The position numbers were made by a program, and so were the translations under genes. Positions 45,434 through 57,127 of a stretch of DNA of 64,000 nucleotides are shown one piece after another. This stretch comes from Pegea sp. RAD2-039 (taxonomy: Eukaryota; Chordata; Thaliacea; Salpida; Salpidae): contig JAQGEQ010000124.1 of NCBI GenBank assembly GCA_034620365.1, forward strand, positions 248,001 to 312,000, written 5' to 3'. Under the pieces are notes generated by a model that worked only from the letters and a program-made list of their open reading frames with translations, was not told the DNA's origin and did no database searches. How positions within the stretch are numbered: the first letter of the stretch is position 1; every line of letters begins with the position of its first letter.

Positions 45434-46207
45434 GGAGACTTAATTTTATCAACTTCATGGTTTTATATGAAATTCTAATATCAATATTATATAATAATAT
45501 AATTTATAAATAGATAAGTAAAAGTTGCAGCTAATTTCAGATTTACTAAAAATAAAACTGCTTACAATTTATCAATAAATATTTGATGAATTATGATATT
45601 AATATAAAATTATAATAATATTATAATAAATATAATTATTTGTAAGAAATTATATTGTGTTTAAGTTTAGATGCTTTACTTTCTTTTCTAATTTAGTCTT
45701 TCACTGATAATCAATAAAAAAAGTATAATTTGATTACAATAGATAATGATTATAATTGATGACCACATGTGCTGGACTACCTTACTGTTCAGACCTGATG
45801 TTTGGTGACCTGGCCCAATGACCTGGGACAGTGGCATCAAAGTCACTAGATTGTAGATTTTCTATCAAGGTTTATTCTCATAACTGTTATTTCTCTCAAA
45901 GCAACTATACGGTAACCATGGTATTGATAAAGTTATAGAAGATACAAACGCGCCACTAGATGACGTAAGAGAACAAGGTTGACTATTTCTTCGATGAATT
46001 GATGGGATTCAAACCCATATTTACAAACCACTATCGATAAGCGACCCATAACTTAACTTATCTATATCCTCGTTTAAGTAATAATCTACACTTCCAACCA
46101 TCAAGCTTTTTGAAATTAATTTAAATTTCAGATTGCTAAATCGATATTACAAGGATTTTTCTTAATATTTAATTTGAATATTCTTCGTATAATTATGATA
46201 ATTATTA

Positions 46208-47071
46208 TTAGTTAGTTACCTTACTGTTAAGATCTTTCTCATCTCGACTTGAAGAGAGTGGATTACTTTCATCTATCTTCAGATTTATATTAATTCTTCT
46301 TTTTGGAAATTGATAATCAATCGGTAAGGAATACTCATCTTCTTCACAACTTCCAAGACTTTGATCCAAAAATCTTTCAACAACTTCTGCAGTGTCCGTA
46401 TTCGTTTCTTCGACAATTAATTCTTCCTTTTGACAAACCGATTTGTAAATTAAGAAAACAATTACAACCAACAACAACAAATTCAGAGCAATTGAAACAG
46501 TAAAAAGCACTGAAAATGCTGAGTTAAAATTCGAATCATCTGTGTAAGAATCAGTTTCAGAGAATACACTTGTTACAACATCTATATCATCGCCTGTTAC
46601 TGCTGTTGTTTGATTACTTGTTATATTTAGTTTGTTCTTTGAACATAGAAACGGGTTCTGCCAACCATTATAGTTATCTCCATATGTTAAAATTCCATTG
46701 AAGTTTTTCTTAAGTAACAAAAAGTTGTTTTGATTTTCAAGTGGAATTTTATTATCAGAAAACAACGATCCATCAACATCAGTAAAATTGATATTATTTA
46801 AATTACTAGCTTCATTTTGGTTGCTAAAATCTGCTCGATACAGATAAGAGCTTCTTGTTTCAATATCTTCAGTTGCAAGATTATGATTATCTTTTCTTTT
46901 GCAATCAGATAAATGAACTAAAGTATCATTGATTCGTTTCCAATTGTTGATTGGAGCTAGCTGCTCACCAAACTGTTGACAAATTTTCACAGATTCTTTC
47001 CATTTACTCCACGTATCAACTATTCTAACAATCAAACCATCCGTTTCATAGAAATATTTACAAATTTCCAT
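46208..47071 (-). CDS. Divergent C-type-lectin-like transmembrane receptor, 287 aa (member E3)
   Basis: This is the outermost copy of the triplication and nearly identical to E1 (Val to Ala in the membrane helix and EQSL to DQSL in the tail are visible changes). Domain order is as in E1: lectin-like domain without WSDG, membrane helix at about 186-210, tail with DEYSLP and DYQFP but no ITIM. Its upstream flank departs from the other two beyond about 47300, so it may be driven by a different promoter. Confidence 0.85.
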   Translation of the reverse strand: MEICKYFYETDGLIVRIVDTWSKWKESVKICQQFGEQLAPINNWKRINDTLVHLSDCKRKDNHNLATEDIETRSSYLYRADFSNQNEASNLNNINFTDVDGSLFSDNKIPLENQNNFLLLKKNFNGILTYGDNYNGWQNPFLCSKNKLNITSNQTTAVTGDDIDVVTSVFSETDSYTDDSNFNSAFSVLFTVSIALNLLLLVVIVFLIYKSVCQKEELIVEETNTDTAEVVERFLDQSLGSCEEDEYSLPIDYQFPKRRININLKIDESNPLSSSRDEKDLNSKVTN

Positions 47072-47300
47072 GGAGACTTAATTTTATCAACTTTATGATT
47101 TTATATGAAATTCTAATATCAATATTATATAATAATATAATTTATAAATAGATAAGTAAAATCGAAGGTAATTTCAGATTTACTAAAAATAAAACTGCTT
47201 ACAATTTATCAATAATTATTTGATGAATTATGATATTAATATAAAATTATAATAATATTATAATAAATATAATTATTAGTAAGTAATTATATTGTGTTCA

Positions 47301-50300
47301 ATATTACAAGTTTTTTGTCAAATTGAATTTCAATATTGTTATTCTAAGTATTTCTTTTATAATCAAAGCGAACAAAGTATTTTTTCAAAACATAATATAG
47401 CTATTTACATAAATAAAAATATGTTTTCATCTGTTTATATTTCTTGTTTAACATTACTTTAGTGTAAACACTCGTAAGTATAAACAAGTGAATAAAGTTT
47501 GTAAAAAAGGGTTAGTGTTCATAAACTACTTTGTCTTTAAATATAAAAGTGTGATTATATGAGTTAGTGAAATACAAGCACAGCTAAAACATTCTTTGTT
47601 TATTGTATCAAGTAAGCTTAAATACAGAATAAAATAAGAAGTTAAGTTTCAAAATAAACAACTTTTTGTTGATTATTATTATTATTGTTGATTATTGAAC
47701 ATCAAAATATTTTCGTAGAACTTACAAATCATATTTTAGAAAAATTTGAAGCGAAAAACTTAATTTCTAAAACTGTCTAATCACAAACTGTACCAAGTTA
47801 CAAAACTTTATATAAAATTTACTAATTATCTTTAATCTTATCCTTAATAGTACAAATCAGAAAATAAAATAAAAGATACCTGTTCAAAATTGACAAACTA
47901 TAGAAGCCATCGCTGACATACTCTTTGTTAAAAACCTGATTTTACAAATCTACGATTTTATAAGTATCAACAAAGAAACTGAAAAAACTTTGATAAGTTT
48001 AAAAATGGATGAAGCTTACTGTTCGTGGTTGAAGTGATTATATTTTTTTACTAAATTAATCTTATATCAAAACAATGATGTCATAAAAAGTTTTCTTAAA
48101 GTTTTCTTTAAAAATTTTTATTTATTGAAAAATAAATAAATAAAAATAAAAATAAACTTTTCTTAATTTTTGATTTATTATTCATCTGAAAGTATCTTTT
48201 GAAAGTTTTGGCTAAGACTGTAAAACTGCAAATAAATATGAATGAGTATCTGAACTTCTAATGTTATCATTATATAATAATAATAATTATTATTATTATT
48301 ATCGTTATTGATGTTTATTTTTTAAAGTTTAAAACAAAACTTGTAATTTTTCAGTTTCTAAATTTTAAAAGAATCTTATGATATATAAAATTTCTAGAGA
48401 TTTTAAAACAATCAAGAACTTTTTTTTAATGAGTTTTTATAATTAAATATGAAATTTTTGAGTCTGACCTTTATTTGATTAAAAATGTTGATAAACAAAT
48501 AATCATTGAAGAAAAATTATTAAAGAAAGTAGAATAGCAACTCAATTACAAAGTAGTATGACCTGTTTCGTTCAAAAACAGACTGTTGAGTCGGGACAAA
48601 AGTTGTAAAGATCTACCGTCCAGTAGCTACGCCCAGAAGTATTGTCATAAAATAGACTAACAAGGTCCCTTTATTCGGGTTCTACAAACTTTTCTGTGTC
48701 TTAAATATGTGTCTACCCAGAACCTTCCACTTGTTCAATGTTCTTTTGAACCAAATGTTAAATGGAATCAGTTTTAAGTTGCAACAGCTATTATCAAAAT
48801 GTTAAACAACTCTTCTTAAAGACACTTTTATGATTAGTTAAACATTAAAAAAAAGTTTTATAGAGAATGATAAAGTCATTTCTAGTTTTTATCTTGTCCT
48901 GACGGTCTTCTTTTTAATTTAAAACTTCCTGGCTTTAATTATATAAAAAAGTTACCTATAAACTGAAAATGTTAAATGATTTAATTAGAAAATTTATATA
49001 AGCTATACCTTCCTAGAACTAAAAAAGTGATTTATTTATTTTTAGTCATAAGATGTCGCTATAGCACCAATAAATTAACATTAAAATAGAGTAACAAAAC
49101 CTGGAGAATTAGTTATCAAGACTTTCTAAAACTAAAAATCTAAGAAATAAATATTATCTAAAAGATTTGCATACTGAAGGTGTTTAGAATAAATGGAAAA
49201 TTTTTAGTTTTTATAGATATAATTAGAATGAAAAAATGAATAATTATCTCAAAGTCATTTTTTTGTTCATCTATCATCATTGACTTTTTAATATAAGATT
49301 AAAAGTCTCTTTCTAGAAGTTAAGAAGTTTTAATAATCATTCAAACTCTCATAAATTTTATTTATTTGATCTTGTTTAACTCAGGCGAACAAATCTTTAA
49401 AACCAACAGATATTTGAAAATGTGCAACAAACCTTATAAATAACAACAATAAATATTTCTGAATTTAATCAAACAAATTCTGAATCAAAAAGGTTGTTTA
49501 TTGTCTGAGAAATATTTTAAGAAAACTTGAATATATTTAGATGTATTTACAGTAGATCATCTTGCGACTTCTAGAATATATTCTCAGGATCTTATTTCAT
49601 GAAGAGTAACATTTGTCTATAACACAGATTTTGTGATTTGTTCAATTTATTTTAGTTTCAAGAAATTGAAAAATCCAACTAATTTTCATCAGGATTTTTT
49701 CGATTTTGTTGGGCTTATCTGAAAATGTAAAGTTGTATTTAGAATATAATAATTTATTAATTTACTGTACAACTGTAGATAACAAATTATGCAGCTCTTA
49801 CATCAAAGACAAAACTATATGACTACAGAGAAATAATGAAAAATTTAAATTACCACAGCTCAAAACAACAGAAAGAAAAATAGAAAGAAATAACAAACAA
49901 AAAATGAGAGTATAATAAACTACAAAATAAATAGAAAAATATAGAAATGGGATTATTTGCTACATTATAATTTTCTTACCCATTTTCAAAGTTATTTATT
50001 TACAATTTTTGTCAGTCTAATAACATGAATAGTAGAAGAAACTAAAGTTTTAAAGTACTTTTTTAATAACTTACAACTTTAATGAAATAGATTATGTGCT
50101 TTTTAAAAGATTTTAGTTTTGTTTTTAATCAATTTTTTTTAAATAGAATGCTAGCAGATTAAAATTTTAAACTAACATAAATAGTCTCTAAGTTTCTTTT
50201 AATTCTTACCTAAAGTAGTTTTGCAAATAGCAAACAGAATTAAAACTGTTGATGTCAGCAAATAAACAATCACAATAAGCTTTGACCAGTGTGTTAGCTT

Positions 50301-50430
50301 ATAATAAGCAGATTTTCCGCCTCCTGTACCAAAGTTGACACATAAGAGCGATAATGCGTAGGCCAATGAAAAAAATCGAATAAAAAATAAAGCCACCAGG
50401 GAGGATTTTGTCTTTTCCTTAAAAAATAGA
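47301..50430. other. Intergenic region right of the triplication
   Basis: AT-rich sequence with (taa)n runs near 48270-48302. A GC-richer island at about 48540-48750 (with gagtcgggacaaaagttgta and accgtccagtagctacgccc) looks like repeat debris but was not recognised. No gene is supported. Confidence 0.4.
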
Positions 50431-50439
50431 ATATAATGA

Positions 50440-50595
50440 AATCTAATGTTCGCTTCCGTCCTCTTATTACATCCGTGTTACACAAGGAAGGTCTTGGGTT
50501 CAAGTGGTGAACATATATTAGCAACAAGAAAAAGTCAATTAAAAACCCGGGTAGAAGGTTTTTGAGTCAATTTATGACAGCAACTTGTAGGAGAA
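50440..50595 (+). mobile_element. Diverged SINE, second family
   Basis: A degenerate tRNA-like head contains cttgggttcaag (B-box-like, about 50493-50504). The body gaacatatattagcaacaag and acccgggtagaaggttttt, then gtcaatttatgac, matches in order the copy at 53926-54085 (gaacacatatttgcgataa, actggggtagaagggtttt, tcaatttatgat). Two copies in 4 kb support a dispersed family. Confidence 0.6.
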
Positions 50596-50599
50596 GTAA

Positions 50600-50815
50600 A
50601 ACTTCGAATTCAAATTGAGTTGGAGTCTCGTAAGCAGTTTGTCATTTTACTCAGTGTCGTCCTGGCAACTCTCGCGACGCCAGCTGGGCGCATCCGCCTC
50701 AGTCTTTCTGTTCCGCTGCTTACTTTGTTTGCGTGGAGAGTGGAATCTTACTGCATGGACAACAACTGGATCTTCATAACCTTGGATTCAAGCAGAACTT
50801 ACTAAACTGTTTCAT
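50600..50815. other. GC-rich island of unknown origin
   Basis: Directly after the SINE there is a sharply GC-richer segment (for example gcaactctcgcgacgccagc) within AT-rich DNA. The plus-strand frame (50620-50805) opens MESRKQF only through an alternative start, and its translation is not recognised. It may be the remains of a larger mobile element or an insertion from elsewhere. Confidence 0.3.
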
Positions 50816-53800
50816 ATTAATTTTTTTATAAAATGGTTTTAAAAAGAATTTGTTTGAATGAAATAAAAACACAAAACACTAAAATAATAATAAAGTATTT
50901 TACAATCTTTACAAATTTCTTTTTAAGCTAAAAAAAAATTAAAAGATGAATAAAATCTACAAGATTTGAAATTAATTTGAACAAAAGCCAAATATTAAAG
51001 TGTTTTAAAAGCAAGTGTTCTTTTCTGAATTCCTCTCCAAAAATTCTTTTAAGGACTTCCATTATGAATAGATAATCTTGGCAACAAACAATTGGTGCAA
51101 CAAATCATCATGAATGTAAGATTCAGTTCACAATTGATTCACAATTTTAAAAAATTTATAAATAGAAATTTGCTTATTGTAGTCAGAAATAGAGAATATT
51201 TCATTTATTTAGATAATATTTAAAATATTTGAAATAAATGAAAAATCGAATAATAATGTTTTTAAAAGTTTTTTGTGCACCTCAATAGATTCTTAATAGC
51301 TTAAAATACAATTAACTTGATTTTACAAATGTATAAACTAAAATCCTTAGAATTGTTCATACTTAACTTCTATTAACTTAATTTATGTTTTCTGTTTATA
51401 TTCCATAATATCACTTTTTCAAAAAAAAAAACATCATTATTTTCATCTATATTAATTTAGCTTATTAAAAGCAGAATTTTTTCTAAGTAAATTTGTGTAC
51501 TCTTAAACTCATTCTACACTCACCCGAATATATTGGAATAGTTTTCATATATGAGAACAACTTTAAACAATTTTTTCTTTTTCAAGGTTAATTGAAAAAC
51601 GTAAAAAGGTTAACTTTTTTTAATGCTAATTTCTTTATTTTTCATCCTTGTTTTGTATAGTATAAACTTGTTTTGGAAAAAAATAAAACTTTTAATAACT
51701 TCTGACAACTTCAAAAAAACTTCTTGTGATATTTATTCAAGATCTGTAAAGAGTTTTACTGATTTATTGATTTTATCTATTTATTATCCAATCTTTTTTC
51801 GGAATAACCCATGATTGTAGATAAAAAATCGTTTAGTTTTTATATCGAACACAATATTAACTGACAGAAGAGAATCAGAATGTGAAAGTTTCAGATACCA
51901 CAGCTTAGCATTAATCAAAATTATAATAACTAATTTACTTATAAAAATAACCTGTTGATTTAACTGATTAGCAATAAATCAGTTTTAGTAATCATCAAAA
52001 AATATAAAGTTATTTTAACTTTTTTCCTGGAAAGATGTTATCTTTGAAACTAAAGCAACCTTTTTGATACATACTTTTACAGTTTGAACATCTTTATTCT
52101 ATGTATATACATCTTTTTATAGTTTTATCAAATATTTATTTTCAACAATTTAGAAAATTATAATTTCAACAATAAATTGATGTCAAAGCTTTTTTGCAAA
52201 TATAAATTCATTAAAATATATCTTTTGAAGTAGTATTTGGTACTCTTTTTAAAATTATTCTTTTTAACAGTAATTAAGTTAAATAAATTCATAAAATATT
52301 AAAAGAAAAAAAATTATCAGTTAAAGTAACTTTTAAATCTATATAAAGATAAGTTTTAATTTTTTTCAAGAATTAATTTATTTACTCAACAAAAATTTTT
52401 AAGACGTTAGATACAGTTAGATACGTTTGAACTGTTAGGAAATTTATCTCACAAAACTTCTTTTTGAAAATAACTTTAGTTTATAAAATCTACTCAATAA
52501 AAATTTAAACAAAATTATCAACTTGCTTAATTTCAAAATTTCTAAAAAATCAAAATCATAAAATTTGCATCAAATTATTCAAATCACACTCATCTAGTAT
52601 AATTTCAAAAAATGATAGAAATTGATGTAACAGATTTGAAAAAAATGGTTTTTAAACTATGTTGGTCTATAAAAAGGTTATTAATTAAAATAGCGCTCTA
52701 CTTTGCAAATAACTAAAGGAGAGAAGAAAAACTAGCTCCAAAGCAAATAAAAAACTCAAGGAACTTTTTCTGCATTTCATTATTTTGTTTCGTTTTTGAC
52801 ATCATCATTCATACCACATCCATCATGACTGTTCTCGCACTGTTACTATAGTTTTGGGGTCAATTTTTTATGATAAACTATTGATGGTGTATGAAAGATT
52901 GTAATCTTCAAAAAGATCGTTAAAGTTAAGATAAAATAAATCTAAATTAATTTTCATTCCTGTTCTTCAGGTAGTTACTAATCACGGGTTTGATTAGCTT
53001 TGTGAATTCATGTTATCAAATGTTAATATTCTACATTATTCCTGAAAGTTTTCTAGATATGTTTTGACATAAATACATATAGCAAATGTTAAATAAAAAC
53101 AATTCACTTTCAAATATCGGTAGATTGTTTTTCGTCGATGAATTACAAAAATAAACAACAAATTTTTGTAAATTTTTAAATATTTCTAAGTACTTTCTGC
53201 AGTTACTTTATTTACAGAAGTTTTCACAACACTTAAGTTATTATTTCTGTTGTACTAAGACCCAACAAATTTTAGTAAGATAATTTAACGGATATAAACA
53301 ACCTTCTGTGATAGAAAGATGCTTAAAAAACTACATAAGAAGGATATGAGAGTTAGACTAAGTTATACACATTATAAAAATATTACATTTTTAACTTCTT
53401 TATAATAAAATAAATTTGGAAAATTTAATCAACTTCATATAACTCTAATTTAATAAACTTAATATATATTTCTTATTTTTTAGTTCTACTTTGAAATCTT
53501 TGAATAAAATCCTATAGGTTCATTTTTAGAAATTGTTTTATTTAAAAAAAAATTTACTTTAAGAATGCATTTTATAAACATTTTAATTTTGATGCTTTTT
53601 AATTACTATTTTTATCTTTTTTTAGTTACTGTGTTTATTTCAATACTTTAGTTTTATCTTTGGTATCGTCACCTCAGTTGAGTAAGCTTCTTTTTATTTC
53701 AAAAGTTTTTATCAGTTTGAATTTTGAGCCTTACTAGAATATGAATTTAGATAAAAAAGAGTAGGGTATTTAAGCTGAAATAAAAAACTATTGTTTATAC

Positions 53801-53925
53801 TATTGCTTATACTATTGCTTATACTATTGTTAAAAGTTTATTATCAACATATATAAAAATAAGATCTAAAAGTTTTCTGAAATTTGAAAAAGGATTTGTT
53901 TCTGAAGTTTCAAAGGAGTTTATCT
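50816..53925. other. Intergenic region with the second copy of a dispersed repeat
   Basis: AT-rich sequence. The segment 51425-51590 is the partner of 40495-40660. The similarity resumes near 51905 (ttataataactaat), so about 250 bp extra lie in this copy. A patch at 52700-52850 loosely resembles 18330-18480. No gene is supported. Confidence 0.5.
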
Positions 53926-54090
53926 ATGTGTGGTGCAGTGGTTACCTCATCTGTTTATCAAACAGGAGGTCAGATTCTTCGTGAACACATATTTGCGATA
54001 AAAAAAAGTTCATTGAAAAAAACTGGGGTAGAAGGGTTTTCTTTATCAATTTATGATAAAACTTCTAAAAGACTGGGAGAGATCAATTTT
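53926..54090 (+). mobile_element. SINE, second family
   Basis: A good A-box-like tggtgcagtgg lies at 53931-53941, within a tRNA-like head. It is followed by the body shared with 50440-50595. It stands about 280 bp upstream of member G. Confidence 0.6.
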
Positions 54091-54365
54091 TTTTTGGATT
54101 TAGATAGTAGTTTAATACAAAGAATTTAAAATTTGGTTTTTAAATAATTATTTGTTTCTTATTTTATGTTTTAAAATATTAAATTCAATAGAAATATCGA
54201 CATGAAGTGTCAAAAGTTTTCAAAATCTTTTTGTTTAATAAATTTGCTCAAATATTAAAAATAACATTTCTATTTAAAGAAAGTATTCTTAATAAAAACT
54301 TTTTGATTGATTTTAACAATTTCAGAATCTTACTTGCTAAGCATTTCATATTTATTTTGTTTATT

Positions 54366-55574
54366 ATGAAGTCTTGTAAGAATTTTTTTGAAACTGATGG
54401 CTTGCTTGTTAGAATAGTTGATGTAAAAAGAAACTTGAAAGATTCTGTTAATTATTGTCAGAAGTTTGGTGAACAGCTAGCTCCAATCAACAATCAGAAG
54501 AGATTAGTTGATACTTTGGACCAATTAAAAGATTGCAAGCAATCCAATATTTATAATTCTTCATTTGGTGAAGTAGAACATAGAAAAAGTAATTCGTATC
54601 GAATTGGACTGTTAATAGATAAGGGAATAGGCTGGTGGAGTGATAAAACCATGCTAGATTTTGTTAAACAAAAATCGCTGTTTTCAGATGACGTTTTAGA
54701 ATCAGATATACAAACATTTTTTGTAAAAAACAAAAATATTGAAAGAATTTTTTATCATAAAACAGGTGAAACAGTTTCTTCTCAATTTTTATGTTCCAAG
54801 AATAAACCTATTCCACTAACAACAAATGAGCTTGTTAAGACACCCAAATTACGAAAAATATCATTTAATAGTCGGAAAACCTTAAAGACTTCAAAGTATA
54901 AACTAAAGATTGCTACTAACAGTAAATATAATAAATTTTCAATAACAATAACAACAAAAAATTTAAAAACACAAAAAACAGAAACAATAGAATCAACAGC
55001 GTCAACAGCAAAAACATCATCAGCAACAATATCAGCATCATCAGCAACATCATCAGCAACATCAACAACAACATCAGCAGCATCACCAACTTCATCATCA
55101 GCAACATCATCATCAGCATCATCAGCAACATCAGCAACTTCATCATTAGCAACATCAGCTACATCGGCAACAACATCATCATCAGCAAGTTTATCTTTGA
55201 TAATTGGTATCTCATTAGGATTCGCTATACTGTTAGCAATTATTTTATTTCTTATCTACAAGCTATATGAGAAAAATAAAAGAAACAAGAAGAGAACAAA
55301 CTCATCTATGGTTGTGGAAACTCATCAACTAACTGAGGTTGTCGTAAGTGATAGAGAATATGAAAACATCAGTGTTCAAGTCGGTAATACTGAATCAATT
55401 TATCATGAAATTCAATTTCAAGCAAAGGATTCTGCTGCTGATCATTCTAAAGTAGATACTGATGTGGATCATGATTATGAGACTCTGATTCCAATTCAAA
55501 AATATGATATAGTTCAATATTCTGCTAATCATCAATCTATATATGATCAACCAACATCAAGCAGATACAAATGA
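54366..55574 (+). CDS. C-type-lectin-like receptor with mucin-like stalk and multi-tyrosine tail, 402 aa (member G)
   Basis: Lectin-like domain (about residues 4-145: NYCQKFGEQLAPINN, WWSDKTMLD, QFLCSKNK), then a basic segment, then a Ser/Thr/Ala-only stretch (about 205-275), a membrane helix (about 276-298) and a tail of about 100 residues. The stalk is encoded by a tcatcagcaaca-type simple repeat (about 55005-55190) and should be densely O-glycosylated, which would lift the domain off the membrane. Tail tyrosines lie in REYENI, SIYHEI (344-349, fits S-x-Y-x-x-I), DYETL, KYDIV and SIYDQP. Upstream codons are open but start only with GTG, so I use the ATG at 54366. An acceptor (aatttcag, ending 54325) lies 40 bases upstream, and AATAAA at 55837-55842. 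Confidence 0.87.
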   Translation: MKSCKNFFETDGLLVRIVDVKRNLKDSVNYCQKFGEQLAPINNQKRLVDTLDQLKDCKQSNIYNSSFGEVEHRKSNSYRIGLLIDKGIGWWSDKTMLDFVKQKSLFSDDVLESDIQTFFVKNKNIERIFYHKTGETVSSQFLCSKNKPIPLTTNELVKTPKLRKISFNSRKTLKTSKYKLKIATNSKYNKFSITITTKNLKTQKTETIESTASTAKTSSATISASSATSSATSTTTSAASPTSSSATSSSASSATSATSSLATSATSATTSSSASLSLIIGISLGFAILLAIILFLIYKLYEKNKRNKKRTNSSMVVETHQLTEVVVSDREYENISVQVGNTESIYHEIQFQAKDSAADHSKVDTDVDHDYETLIPIQKYDIVQYSANHQSIYDQPTSSRYK

Positions 55575-56650
55575 AAGTAATGAGTAACCAGCTGATGATT
55601 TACATCAGACACTTATGTAATCAGTTGATATAATAATAGATAAACAGTTTCAGAAGAAGTTACTTCAAACTGCTTTGAACGTTTTTGTTTGTTAATTTTA
55701 TTTTTCTGATTGTTTATGAACTTAAACCAATTTTGTGTTTTGCATTTTAGTTGCATTTGTAGGTAAACGATCAATAACTTTCTAGAAATATTTTTTCTGT
55801 TTTATTTTCAAACGTTATTTTATATTTTTATTGTGAAATAAATGAATAAAACAGTGGAATGCTATGTTCAACATTTAAAAAAATATTTCTAAGAAATGTA
55901 AATTTAAATTGTAAAATTTGATAGGATTTCTCACTGAAAAATCTAGAAATTTCTTTTTAACAAATAAGTAAATCACTGATTTCAAAAGAGTCTACTTTCC
56001 ACCATATAACATTGATAACTTCAAATTTCCTTTGTATACTTTAATAACATACCAACTTCATCCACAACTGATTTTGTAAATAAATCTCTCATAAATATTG
56101 ATTCATTGTATATTACTTTGGTTTCAGTCATTATCTGTTTACTTATTAACAAACGTATGAATAAAATAAATATAATCAAGCGAACAAAAACTCTGATGTT
56201 GTGAACTCTACAAAAATAATTATTTTAGAAGTCATTGAAAAGGTTAAAAATATTTCTTTTATATTATTGTTATCTTTTTCCAACTTTATGAAAAAGCTAT
56301 AATGTTTATCTTGTTTGTTATTTACAATTGTAAAAGAAATTCAATCTTTTAACTTAAAAAGAATAATATGAAGTTAAGTAAACAATGAAAAGACAAATAA
56401 CAACTTTTGTATATTTACAAATAATAAAATTAAAAAAGTCTTTTACTCTCTGTAGATTCTAACTCTTGAAATTGATTTTGATTGAATGTTTAATTGAAAC
56501 TTAAAGTAACTAAAGTTTACTCGAAAATCATTCTTTTAAGTACACACAAAAAGTTTATATATAAGAATAAGTCAACATAATAGTTTTGAAATTACTGTGT
56601 TTATAGAAAGTTAAAGTTCCACATAAGTTCAAAACCTGCTGTTTAGTTTA
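55575..56650. other. Intergenic region between member G and the 56.7-kb pseudogene
   Basis: AT-rich sequence with the 3' UTR of member G (AATAAA at 55837-55842). Nothing else is recognised. Confidence 0.45.
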
Positions 56651-56652
56651 AT

Positions 56653-57127
56653 AAGAAACCTTGAAAGTATTTTTATGAAACTGATAGCTTGATAGTTAGA
56701 ATGGTTGATACAAGAAAAAGCTGGAAAGATTCCGTTGATTATTGTCAGCAGTTTGGTGAACAGCTAGCTCCAATCAACAATCAGAAGAGATTAGATGATA
56801 CTTTGGATAAAATAGAAGATTGTTATACAACTGAGGTTCGCAGTATACTTAGAGAAAAAAATCTAGATATGTATTTCTAAGATTGGGCTTTTTTGTGAAA
56901 ATTAGAATTGGTTCTTGGAGTGAAGGAACAACCTTAGATACGGAGGAAGAAAAATCTCTGATTGCTCTTAAAGATCAGATAAACATAATTTCATTATAAA
57001 TAAATTTTTCCGAAAAATTTTACCTTTTCTTGAACACAATACTACTTAGTCGTCAACTATAATCTATGCTGTGATTGATAAAAGTCAAAAAAATATCGTA
57101 AAAAGCAAAATGTTCCAAGTTGATTAA
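56653..57127 (+). pseudogene. Lectin-like receptor pseudogene, membrane helix lost
   Basis: The family start is recognisable but the ATG has become AAG and Cys4 (TGT) has become TGA. The frame then continues as KYFYETDSLIVRMVD and WKDSVDYCQQFGEQLAPINN to about residue 75, and breaks (stop at 56880). The WS-G loop survives in another frame (IGSWSEGTTLDTEEEKSL). After about 60 bases of unrelated sequence, the C-terminus reappears with IIYAVIDKSQKN and a stop at 57127. The end of the lectin domain, the stalk and the helix are deleted. It is clearly dead as a receptor, yet it preserves the family's ITIM-like end. Confidence 0.85.

Larger units (their letters stand above)
42541..47300. repeat. Tandem triplication, period about 1638 bp
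   Basis: Units begin at about 42541, 44180 and 45818, each at the sequence atgacctgggacagtggcat. Every unit holds a tRNA-like SINE remnant, then the complete E-type receptor gene in minus orientation, then AT-rich upstream DNA. The third unit loses homology near 47300, about 150-200 bp before the equivalent end of the first two, so it marks the ancestral right edge. Copies differ by scattered substitutions and single-base indels. Confidence 0.95.

Noticed and set aside
54207-54365. Hydrophobic N-terminal extension of member G that could be a signal sequence
   Set aside because: The frame there begins only with GTG and crosses a likely splice acceptor (ending 54325). All relatives start at the ATG matching 54366.
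54916-55155. Minus-strand open frame rich in Leu and Met inside member G
   Set aside because: It is the reverse complement of the tca/gca/aca repeat that encodes the stalk.
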